Positions 1 to 6,506 of a stretch of 24,186 nt of DNA are shown here, piece after piece. Made by a program: the position numbers and the translations under genes. The notes under the pieces are model-generated. The model searched no databases. It worked only from the letters and a program-made list of their open reading frames with translations, and was not told where the DNA came from. Source of the stretch: a virus; the IMG/VR virus record IMGVR_UViG_3300020183_000452, positions 1 to 24,186 of that record. One strand, 5' to 3'. Each line of letters begins with the position of its first letter. Positions within the stretch are counted from its first letter, which is position 1.

Positions 1-764
1 GGTGGTGGTGTCACAATCAGCGCAAGCGGTGGCGGTGATGATTCAGCGGGTGGTGGTGATGATTCAGCGGGTGGTGGTGATGATTCAGCGGGTGGTGGTG
101 ATGCTGGTGTGGGTGGTGAGGTAGTTAAAACCTGAAATTCTAAAGTATAATCGGTGTTGGAACCTAACTGCTGTACCCTCACTGTATAATTGCCAGAATT
201 ATAAGGAGATGCTCCGCTCAAAATTTCTTGACCTATATTTCCATCTCCAAAATGTTGTTGTGCTAACATCAAATTAGGATTGTTTCCCGAAGTCCATGCA
301 CTACCAGTTTGTATGCCTAACCAAGCAATATTGTCAGAAGAACTGTAACTTCTAAGAAAAATCTTATCTAATATCTGATTTTCCCCTACAAGGAAGGTAA
401 AATAATCACTATTTCCACCTACAGATGCAACAACTAAGCCGTTACCGTTATTCAAAGTTGCAACAGTTGGTGAATCCGCAGAATTAGAAAGAGTTCCGTT
501 TATGCTTTCATTCCAAATAGTATATGCTGAATTATTGAGAGTCTCTGTAGTTGTAGTTGTAAGTGTAGCGGATTTTTGATGTGGAGTGTTGTCGTTTTGC
601 AGTATGAATTCACCTGCTTCGCTTTCATACACCAACACTTGCTTGGTGGAAACAAAACTGGTTATGTATGAGTCTTTGATAGAAACGATATTGTCTACTA
701 CCACATTTATTACTGTGTTAGTGGTATTTTTATTTCTCGTCCAGTATTTTGTTTGATTGTTCAT
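1..764 (-). CDS. Virion/fibre-like protein with PPC-like beta domain and Pro-rich repeats (partial, runs off left edge)
   Basis: An ATG at 764 opens a frame that stays free of stops to the window edge (254 complete codons), so the 3' end is missing. The ATG overlaps the TAA of the upstream minus-strand gene (TAATG), which fixes the start and suggests coupled translation. Residues about 1-100 are Thr/Asn-rich. Residues about 100-212 look like a secreted-type beta-sandwich: the stretch SGNYTVRVQQLGSNTDYTLE (near residue 200) resembles the end of bacterial pre-peptidase C-terminal (PPC) domains. It is followed by a Pro-rich linker holding three copies of the seven-residue unit SPPPAES, then more Pro-rich sequence. 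No signal peptide or membrane segment is seen. Being in tandem with a virion-type gene, it is most simply a fibre or decoration protein. The PPC resemblance is by eye, and the function is inferred. Confidence 0.72.
   Translation of the reverse strand, partial: MNNQTKYWTRNKNTTNTVINVVVDNIVSIKDSYITSFVSTKQVLVYESEAGEFILQNDNTPHQKSATLTTTTTETLNNSAYTIWNESINGTLSNSADSPTVATLNNGNGLVVASVGGNSDYFTFLVGENQILDKIFLRSYSSSDNIAWLGIQTGSAWTSGNNPNLMLAQQHFGDGNIGQEILSGASPYNSGNYTVRVQQLGSNTDYTLEFQVLTTSPPTPASPPPAESSPPPAESSPPPAESSPPPLALIVTPP
37..99. repeat. Three perfect tandem copies of a 21-bp unit
   Basis: The 21-bp unit is repeated without mismatch at 37-57, 58-78 and 79-99, with degenerate flanks on both sides. The period is a multiple of three. 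On the minus strand it encodes SPPPAES repeats, so copy number can change without breaking the frame. It lies in a linker of the partial gene at the left edge. Confidence 0.95.
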
Positions 765-2509
765 TAGGAAGCGTAGAACGAGAATGTCATACCCGTACCA
801 GTGTTATGTGGTGCAAACGCCGCAGAGTAAGCGGGGTAGAATACCTTGATTTTGTCAATGTTGTCTACTTCAAAGAACATCTCATCACCGTGATACAGAG
901 TATATGATGCGTAACCTGATGTTGCTCCCCATATTGCAGCATCCGCTTCTGAAATAACACACATAATTTCATTCTGTGATGCGTTTGCTCCCGTGGCAAG
1001 CCTAGAAGCCTTGATGCGAACTCCATTAGAACAGGTGTATCCGTGTGCTGCACCGCCTTGATGACAAAAATGTGTTAGGTTTTGTGGGCTGTTTGTAGCA
1101 GAGACTGTTCTCGCCAAGAATTTTGATGGCTGTTTATTGCTTATAACACTTACTGCCACCGAACTTTGTGTACTGTAAGTGGTTCCATTTGGAAGAATGG
1201 ATCCCTTTATTGCCTGTATATTTGCGCCAAGGTTATCCCTGACAAGGCTGAAAATGGAGTTTTTGTCTTGGAAATCGTTTGCACCAACACTTTGAATGTC
1301 GGAGTACAGTGCCTTCTTTACTGCTGCCAAGAAGTCTGTGTTGTTCTTGACATTGGTAATGGAAGAGTTAATGGTGTCGGTTTGTGAAGTAAAGTTTTCT
1401 AGTTCAACAGGCAGAAGTCCACCGCTGTATCCCTTTACCTGAACTGGATCGCCGCTTGTGCTGCCTGTGACCCAAACACCTGAAAGGGCAAAGGTGCTGC
1501 CCTGTACGTGAACTGGAGCGTTAGCACTGGTGGTAATACCCAGCGTGGTTCCGAATGTTGCACTCGCAGACACAGTGAAAGTGATGCCACTGTTCACCAT
1601 GAACACGTTCATTGCGGCTGCACACCAACCAGCACCTGTTACCCCGCCAACGCGAGTGGGATTTGTGCCTATGAGCGCGTTCACATATGTTGGAACTGTA
1701 GCCTTGCTGTCGTCATCGCTTGCGCCTACACCGTATACAGTAACCGTGTCTGTTGCGTACGCTAGGTTGCGGATATCCAAGTCGAATGCGGTGACGGTAA
1801 CACCACTAATTCCAACGTCGAATGATTTCACATTGACATTGAGTGCGTTGTTGTCTGAATAAATGGGTGATGCGGTTGAACCAGTGAATCCAAACAGTCC
1901 TACGGAAACTGTGGATGCGGTGCCTCCACCGTATACAGTAACCGTGTCGGACACAGCAGTTAGTCCTCTGATAGAAACGGTGGTGAAAGTTACACCGATT
2001 GCGGTGGCACCCGAAACACCAAACACTCCCAAATTGGAGAACGAAGAAACTGTTACGGGTAGGCTTCCGCTGAATGTGATTCCTACTGGGTATCCACTAG
2101 AAATACCTTGCACCGCCACATAGTCAATACCGGCGGTTATTCCTAGATCGTATCCAACGGTTCCTCCGTAAAGGGTACGAATATCTAAATCGGTGGCAAC
2201 AGCAGTTACAGTACCAGTTACACCTACTGCCTCTCCTCCTGCGATACCTTCAATCTGAATGGCGTCTCCGGTTTGCCCCACAATAACCGTCTGTAGCCCG
2301 TAGTACACACCAGTGGTGTACTCGTATCGCCCCCATGCGCCGCACAAACCAACCGGTAGCGGAGTGTCGCTGTTGATGTTCGTTACATTGTCACCTGTTC
2401 CATAGACAATCTTGACTAATTGGTGATGTGAGTTGTTGACAAAATCACTGGCGATGGTATAAGTAATTCCGCTAGTGACAATGTTGTAGGTGTCGCTGGT
2501 TGCTCCCAT
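764..2509 (-). CDS. Beta-repeat virion structural protein (fibre or decoration type)
   Basis: This 581-residue protein is rich in Gly, Thr, Val and Ser and has no recognisable enzyme motif. The N-terminal 60 residues carry a QLVKIVYG segment followed by SDTPLPVG, a pattern common at the head of phage structural proteins. The middle is a series of related beta units in which DLDIR-L or SIRGL is followed by DTVTVYG, which suggests stacked beta repeats as in fibre shafts. The C-terminal 150 residues are different, with a TSATNSPQNL-like region and the ending TGMTFSFYAS, and may form a globular cap. The start ATG at 2509 has a well-placed GGAG (CGGAGAAAGA then ATG). The stop overlaps the next minus-strand start (TAATG). 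The exact role (neck, head decoration or tail fibre) cannot be decided from sequence. Confidence 0.7.
   Translation of the reverse strand: MGATSDTYNIVTSGITYTIASDFVNNSHHQLVKIVYGTGDNVTNINSDTPLPVGLCGAWGRYEYTTGVYYGLQTVIVGQTGDAIQIEGIAGGEAVGVTGTVTAVATDLDIRTLYGGTVGYDLGITAGIDYVAVQGISSGYPVGITFSGSLPVTVSSFSNLGVFGVSGATAIGVTFTTVSIRGLTAVSDTVTVYGGGTASTVSVGLFGFTGSTASPIYSDNNALNVNVKSFDVGISGVTVTAFDLDIRNLAYATDTVTVYGVGASDDDSKATVPTYVNALIGTNPTRVGGVTGAGWCAAAMNVFMVNSGITFTVSASATFGTTLGITTSANAPVHVQGSTFALSGVWVTGSTSGDPVQVKGYSGGLLPVELENFTSQTDTINSSITNVKNNTDFLAAVKKALYSDIQSVGANDFQDKNSIFSLVRDNLGANIQAIKGSILPNGTTYSTQSSVAVSVISNKQPSKFLARTVSATNSPQNLTHFCHQGGAAHGYTCSNGVRIKASRLATGANASQNEIMCVISEADAAIWGATSGYASYTLYHGDEMFFEVDNIDKIKVFYPAYSAAFAPHNTGTGMTFSFYAS
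1729..1948. repeat. 22-bp direct repeat pair inside the beta-repeat gene
   Basis: Positions 1729-1750 and 1927-1948 are identical over 22 bases and lie 198 bp (66 codons) apart in the same frame. Both encode the DTVTVYG core of the protein repeat. Surrounding copies are diverged at DNA level, so this pair is either a recent duplication or gene conversion between units. Confidence 0.85.
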
Positions 2510-2591
2510 TTCTTTCTCCGTTGAAATCTCGTGGGGTGTGTTTCAGATAGATACTCTACCTATGTATGTAAAAAATGAAAGCAAGCAAAAC
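2510..2591. promoter_or_regulatory. Divergent intergenic region with a candidate late-promoter-like octamer
   Basis: This gap separates the minus-strand virion gene from the plus-strand gp33-like gene. The plus strand has GATAGATA at 2546-2553. This is two changes from the T4 late octamer TATAAATA, and it shares ATAGATA with the other divergent gap at 8890-8897. The minus strand carries the ribosome-binding GGAG for the gene starting at 2509. No convincing host-type -35/-10 pair is seen. The promoter assignment is inference from motif similarity only. Confidence 0.3.
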
Positions 2592-2810
2592 ATGGAAACA
2601 GTAATGAACATACGGTTCGCCCGAGAGGTAGAGAACCATGTGAAGCGGTTTGGGGTTTCGTATATTGATGCTGTGATAGCCGTTTGCGAACAGTACGGTA
2701 TAGAACCACAGGTGGCTGCAAAGTTCCTCAACAAGCCTATTATTGAGAAAATCAAGGCGGAGGGACAGGAACTAAACCTGCTTCCAAAAAATACCAAACT
2801 GCCTGTTTGA
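2592..2810 (+). CDS. 33: gp33-like late-transcription coactivator
   Basis: This small protein (72 aa from the ATG at 2592) resembles the short gp33 proteins of marine T4-like phages: a helical SYIDAVIAVCEQYGIEP segment, then a charged helix IEKIKAEGQELNLLPK and a short C-terminal tail. In T4, gp33 bridges host RNA polymerase and the gp45 sliding clamp so that late genes are transcribed. It sits directly upstream of gp32, an arrangement I believe occurs in related phages. The start is uncertain. The frame is open from 2490, but ATGs at 2490 and 2562 have no Shine-Dalgarno, and the first would overlap the divergent gene. Residues ETVMNIRFAREVE begin the plausible fold, and an ATG at 2604 preceded by GGAAACAGTA is another option. 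Identification rests on length, pattern and context, not a database match. Confidence 0.62.
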   Translation: METVMNIRFAREVENHVKRFGVSYIDAVIAVCEQYGIEPQVAAKFLNKPIIEKIKAEGQELNLLPKNTKLPV

Positions 2811-2813
2811 TTG

Positions 2814-2841
2814 TTGACAGACAGTAATCCTCCGCTATCTT
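2814..2841 (+). promoter_or_regulatory. Candidate sigma70-type promoter for gp32
   Basis: TTGACA (2814-2819) is followed after 16 bases by TATCTT (2836-2841). It lies in the 114-base gap between the gp33-like stop and the gp32 start and would start transcripts near 2848. The -35 box is perfect and the -10 matches TATAAT at four of six positions. It would give gp32 a transcript of its own besides read-through from gp33. No experimental support. Confidence 0.45.
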
Positions 2842-2847
2842 ACCTAC

Positions 2848-2924
2848 ATAACTGGTGAGCGTTTGGGTATTGGCATCCACACACTTCACACAGCGTACAC
2901 ACCGTAATACAATAAGGAGACAAA
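2848..2924 (+). promoter_or_regulatory. gp32 mRNA leader, low-structure and C/A-rich, with strong ribosome-binding site
   Basis: If transcription starts near 2848 the leader is about 77 bases. It has several CACAC stretches between 2877 and 2902 and few possible base pairs. It ends with AAGGAG at 2914-2919, five bases before the ATG at 2925. In T4, gp32 represses its own translation by binding an unstructured leader. The composition here is compatible with the same logic, but I see no clear counterpart of the T4 leader pseudoknot. Confidence 0.3.
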
Positions 2925-3872
2925 ATGGGATTCAAAGACCTAAAGAGCGCGTCAAAGTCCATGTATCAGACTTTGGCAACCGAAATGGAAAAGATGGCAA
3001 AGAAGTCAGAGTCGTACAAGGACGACCGCTTTTGGAAGCCAACTCTAGACAAGATGAACAACGGCTACGCCGTGATCCGCTTTCTTCCTCCCGTGGAAGG
3101 AGAGGATGTACCGTGGGCGCGTATTTGGCATCACGGTTTCCGTGGTCCGGGTGGTTGGTATATTGAAAACTCATTGACCACCATCGGGCTAAAGGATCCG
3201 GTTTCTGAAATGAACTCGGAGTTGTGGAACACTGGTTCCGACAAGGACAAGGCTATTGCCCGTGACCGTAAGCGCAAACTGTCGTACATCTCCAATATTC
3301 TTGTAGTTTCAGACCCCAAGAATCCCGAGAACGAGGGTAAGGTGTTCCTGTTCAAGTACGGCAAGAAGATTTTCGAGAAGGTACAGGAAGCCATGCAGCC
3401 CCAGTACCAAGACGAAACGCCCATTAACCCGTTTGACTTTTGGAACGGTGCGGACTTCAAACTGAAGATTCGTCAGGTGGACGGGTATGTGAACTACGAG
3501 AAGAGTGAGTTCGCTGTCCCCAGCCCACTTGCGGGTGGCAACGACAAGGAACTGGAAACCATTTGGGCAAAGCAGTATCGACTGAAGGAGTTCACTGATC
3601 CAAAGTCTTTCAAGTCGTACGACGAACTAAAGGCACGCCTGCTGAAGGTTCTTGGTGACGACATTCGTGCCAGTGTGGGTGAGTCGTACTCGCGCGGTGG
3701 TGCGGAATCAGCAGCAGTGGAGTCGGAAGACGATGCGCCTCCTGTTCGTTTGCCCAAGCGTAGCCCTGCTCCCGAACCAAAGAAGTCTGCTGTGCGTGTG
3801 GATGATGAAGGCGGTGAAGCAGACACCGAGGATGCTCTGTCGTACTTTGAAAAGTTGGCAGAGGAAGAGTGA
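2925..3872 (+). CDS. 32: ssDNA-binding protein gp32
   Basis: This 315-residue protein binds single-stranded DNA cooperatively in replication, recombination and repair. Recognition comes from the core: YAVIRFLPP, then WARIWHHGF with GGWYIENSLTTIG, NILVVSDPKNPENEGKVFLF, KYGKKIFEKV, FDFWNGADFKLKIRQVDGY and YEKSEF. These align in order with the T4 gp32 core (HGF-KNGKWYIE, ANILVVKDPAAPENEGKVF, GANFVLKVKQVSG). The N-terminus (about 1-25) is basic and helical, as needed for cooperativity. Residues about 250-315 form an acidic tail ending in DALSYFEKLAEEE, the usual partner-docking arm. The protein has no cysteine, so the Cys ligands of the T4 zinc site are absent; DPVSEMN stands where T4 has its Cys-rich loop. 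The start is supported by AAGGAG, and a hairpin terminator follows the stop. Confidence 0.96.
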   Translation: MGFKDLKSASKSMYQTLATEMEKMAKKSESYKDDRFWKPTLDKMNNGYAVIRFLPPVEGEDVPWARIWHHGFRGPGGWYIENSLTTIGLKDPVSEMNSELWNTGSDKDKAIARDRKRKLSYISNILVVSDPKNPENEGKVFLFKYGKKIFEKVQEAMQPQYQDETPINPFDFWNGADFKLKIRQVDGYVNYEKSEFAVPSPLAGGNDKELETIWAKQYRLKEFTDPKSFKSYDELKARLLKVLGDDIRASVGESYSRGGAESAAVESEDDAPPVRLPKRSPAPEPKKSAVRVDDEGGEADTEDALSYFEKLAEEE

Positions 3873-3895
3873 ACCCTCTACATCCCTTTTGAGAG

Positions 3896-3923
3896 AGGAC
3901 GCCGAAAGGCGTCCTTTTCTTTT
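3896..3923 (+). terminator. Rho-independent terminator after gp32
   Basis: An eight-base-pair stem AGGACGCC / GGCGTCCT with a GAAA tetraloop (3904-3907) is followed by TTTTCTTTT (3915-3923). It lies 23 bases after the gp32 stop and touches the end of the convergent tape measure gene. The T-run is only on the plus-strand side, so it should stop gp32 transcripts efficiently and minus-strand transcripts poorly. Confidence 0.93.
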
Positions 3924-6345
3924 ATGCAGGCATAATTGAACCCATTTGGAAAGCCTTGATTGTGGGTTCGTTGTTTCGGATGCGTAGGTCGTCGTTAAAG
4001 TTGTTTGTCACATTGTTCACGTTGGTTCTTGAGTTGTTTGTTGCTACAACCGAAGAGTTTGCAGCGGGGGTGCTTGCTGTTGCGTTTGCCAGTTCTGAAC
4101 GAGCAGCACCAGCAGCCATAGTCTGTCTGCCTACTTCACTCCCTGCACCTGATGTGGGTGCCACCGAGCCTTGGTATCCAGCCCCATTAACCGCTCCAGT
4201 TTCGTTTGAGGCTGATTTTTCTCCATCAATCGGGTTTGCTCCGCCATCTTCAACTGAAATAAGACTACCCAAACCAGGAATAGATTCCACCAAGTCGTAG
4301 ATTCCTCGTCCACCAAGGGCTTCGCCAAGTTGTTCGCCCAACCATCTGCCCAACCACGCTCCACCCATACTACCAACAATGCCTCCAATTGCAGTTCCTG
4401 CACCAGGCACAACAGAGCCAAGGGCACCTGCAAGCACGCCCCCGCCTATGCTTCCTAGTGCTCCACCTATTGTTCCTACCAACTGCTTTCCAATCATCTC
4501 TTTTTTCTCGTCAGGAGACAGATTGGGGTTGCCTTTGGTTGACGATATGTCCATTGCACCAATTGCAGTTTCAAGTAGAGCACCTATGCCAGGAGCACTC
4601 AACAAAGCCTTGCCTACAGTTTTTGCAGACCCTCTGATGCCTTCACTCAATAGGTTCAGTGGATTGAGTCTAGACGCTGCTCCGCTCACTGCTCCAAATG
4701 CGGAAGAAAGTCCTGATCCAATAGAAGACAGTAGTCCTCTACCACCACTTACTACTTTACCTGCTGTGGACGCAATTGTGCGACCTGCCAATCGTGGAGC
4801 AAGACGAGCAGTACGCAACAATCGACCAGTACGACCTCTACGACCTACCATGCCTATGGCGGTGTCCATCAATCCGCCCGATTCACCTGACCCCTGTCCA
4901 TCCTGATTGCCAAACATAGACATGAGTCCACCGCCACCGATTCCCAATTTGTTTGCAATAAGAGCCATAAGACCGACAAGAGTTCTTGGATCTTTGGAGC
5001 CTTTATCTCCTATTGCCTCTGCCATGTCATCCAGCCCCTGTAGAGGAGACTCCGCTTGTGCTCCGTATTCGGGAGACGACAGTTCTCCTGCGTCTGGTGT
5101 GCTTGATTCTGGTGGGAAAGGTATGACTGATGACTGTGCGCGTCTTCCAGTGAATGCGCCACCAAAATCTAGATACCCTGTTCTGGTTTTTGCACCACGA
5201 CGAGAAACACGTTTTCCTATTCTGCCCAAGAATTCTGATTCGGTGTCTCGTGATTCTCTTCGTTCCCGAGCAATATCAGACAGTAGACCACCCACAACAG
5301 GAATACCTGCAAGAAGCCTTTCCGGAATGGATCGCGCATACGTCTCAACACTCTCCTTTACTCTTGCGCCAAAACCAGACTGCTTCTTTAGTGTTTCTAC
5401 TACTGGCTGTATCAGTGACTCTATTTGAGACGCTACTGCGTCGGCAGTTCCGCCCTTTGCTTGTTTTGCAATATTCAGAATAGACTTTAGGCGAACCAAG
5501 TAATACGACGCTTCTTTGGCGTCTCGCGCTTCAAGTGCGTCTTCGGATAGATTAACTGCTTGCTCAAGTAGTTCTTGAGCAGCAAGTCCACTCATCTTGT
5601 TGGGGTCAAATAGGTTTCTATTTGCAGAGATGAAGTCTTGAGCAACGTCTCTGATTCCACCTCCGCCTTCTCCCCCCAATACCTGTTCTTCAAGCGTGGT
5701 GTCTGCTCCGAGTTTTTCTCGTCTTTGACGTATCTTTTCTAGTATATCAGACCGCTCTGGTGGAGCACTTGCAGCAGGCTCAGATGTTGGAGGTTCATTA
5801 TCTTCTGGTTGCCTCTGTCCTTGTTTGGCTCTTTTGGCGCGTTCTTGTTCCGCAGCGCGTTCGGCTTTGGCGCGTTCTCGTGCAGCAGCGCGTTCGGCTT
5901 TGGCGCGTTCTCGTGCAGCAGCGCGTTCGGCTTTGGCGCGTTCTTGTTCCGCAGCGCGTTCGGCTTTGGCGCGTTCTCGTTCCGCAGCGCGTTCGGCTTT
6001 GGCACGTTCGGTCGCTTCAAGGTCCGCAGCGCGTTCGGCTTTGACACGTTCTCGTTCCGCAGCGAGTTCGGCTTTGACACGTTCTCGTTCCGCAGCGCGT
6101 TCGGCTTTAGCCTTTTGTTTCGTGTCGTAGTCGTTTGCGGTTTTATATGCAGCAAGAAGAGCAGTTTCTGCCTTGGCTACTTGTTTTTCTGCTGCACGAA
6201 CTGCGTGAGGTCTTGCGGTTGCCGCTATGTAAGTTCCGTTTGGGTTACGACCCTTACGTGCTTTTTCAAGAACACGCTCTGCGTACTGAAACGCTTCGGT
6301 TGCGTCTGCAATTAGTTGCTGATATACCTCGTTACCTGTAGCCAT
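3922..6345 (-). CDS. Tail tape measure protein (gp29 position)
   Basis: This 807-residue protein is the best candidate for the tape measure that spans the tube lumen and sets tail length. Residues 1-75 are helical. Residues 78-172 are an almost pure charged helix of 11-residue units (AKAERAAERER and variants). Residues 200-330 are further helices. Residues about 540-720 hold hydrophobic, Gly/Ala-rich segments (LVGTIGGALGSIGGG and VPGAGTAIGGIVGSMGG) that could insert into a membrane, a hallmark of tape measures. The C-terminus is an Asn-rich tail ending in MGSIMPA. It lies directly downstream of gp26 and its frameshift region, the usual place for a tape measure after tail assembly chaperones. 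AAGGA seven bases before the ATG gives a good ribosome-binding site. T4 gp29 is 590 aa. At about 0.15 nm per residue this would predict a tail near 120 nm (inference). Confidence 0.75.
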   Translation of the reverse strand: MATGNEVYQQLIADATEAFQYAERVLEKARKGRNPNGTYIAATARPHAVRAAEKQVAKAETALLAAYKTANDYDTKQKAKAERAAERERVKAELAAERERVKAERAADLEATERAKAERAAERERAKAERAAEQERAKAERAAARERAKAERAAARERAKAERAAEQERAKRAKQGQRQPEDNEPPTSEPAASAPPERSDILEKIRQRREKLGADTTLEEQVLGGEGGGGIRDVAQDFISANRNLFDPNKMSGLAAQELLEQAVNLSEDALEARDAKEASYYLVRLKSILNIAKQAKGGTADAVASQIESLIQPVVETLKKQSGFGARVKESVETYARSIPERLLAGIPVVGGLLSDIARERRESRDTESEFLGRIGKRVSRRGAKTRTGYLDFGGAFTGRRAQSSVIPFPPESSTPDAGELSSPEYGAQAESPLQGLDDMAEAIGDKGSKDPRTLVGLMALIANKLGIGGGGLMSMFGNQDGQGSGESGGLMDTAIGMVGRRGRTGRLLRTARLAPRLAGRTIASTAGKVVSGGRGLLSSIGSGLSSAFGAVSGAASRLNPLNLLSEGIRGSAKTVGKALLSAPGIGALLETAIGAMDISSTKGNPNLSPDEKKEMIGKQLVGTIGGALGSIGGGVLAGALGSVVPGAGTAIGGIVGSMGGAWLGRWLGEQLGEALGGRGIYDLVESIPGLGSLISVEDGGANPIDGEKSASNETGAVNGAGYQGSVAPTSGAGSEVGRQTMAAGAARSELANATASTPAANSSVVATNNSRTNVNNVTNNFNDDLRIRNNEPTIKAFQMGSIMPA
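5830..6114. repeat. 33-bp tandem repeats encoding the tape measure charged helix
   Basis: About eight to nine units of 33 bp (11 codons) run through this stretch, two of them identical (5870-5902 and 5903-5935). The minus-strand product is AKAERAA followed by ERER, EQER or ARER. The unit length keeps the heptad-like 11-residue periodicity of a right-handed helix or coiled coil. One interrupted unit near 6000-6030 (ADLEATER) breaks the register. All six frames stay open here because of composition, which produces spurious plus-strand ORFs. Confidence 0.93.
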
Positions 6346-6374
6346 GTAGTGATCCTTTGGTCATGGCAAATACT

Positions 6375-6506
6375 TCACAGGGGCTTTCGCTTTGACGCTC
6401 GTTCTTTCTCTGCTTTCAAATAGTTCAGCAGCAGTGTTATGTAGACTTCCCGTTCCCAAGGAATAAGGTTTTCCACCTCTTCTAGGGAGTAGTTGTGGTG
6501 CTGCAT
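6375..6506 (-). CDS. Alternative: stand-alone 43-aa ORF within the -1 frame
   Basis: If no frameshift occurs, the only internal ATG of the -1 frame (6506) would give 43 residues beginning MQHHNYSLEEVENLIPW. No Shine-Dalgarno precedes it (the upstream bases read AACTTTGACCTG), and it would discard the preceding 19 residues, which look like protein sequence. I consider it less likely than the fusion. It is listed because the coding signal itself seems real and would otherwise be missed as a gene. Confidence 0.3.
   Translation of the reverse strand: MQHHNYSLEEVENLIPWEREVYITLLLNYLKAEKERASKRKPL

Noticed and set aside
1508-2123. Plus-strand open frames opposite the beta-repeat gene
   Set aside because: Antisense shadows of a Val/Thr-rich repeat gene, with no start signals.
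2490-2591. Upstream starts for the gp33-like gene
   Set aside because: The ATG at 2490 overlaps the divergent gene, neither it nor the ATG at 2562 has a Shine-Dalgarno, and the extra residues look like translated leader.
4379-5428. Plus-strand open frames opposite the tape measure
   Set aside because: Pro/Ser-rich shadow translations with no ribosome-binding site and no family resemblance.
5830-6114. CRISPR-like array
   Set aside because: The repeats are directly adjacent, without unique spacers, and encode a regular helix in frame.
5760-6315. Long open frames on the plus strand across the repeat region
   Set aside because: They result from the 33-bp repeat composition, which keeps all frames free of stops. 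Products are simple repeats (FGFGAF, ALARSRAA), with no start signals, and lie opposite the well-supported tape measure gene.
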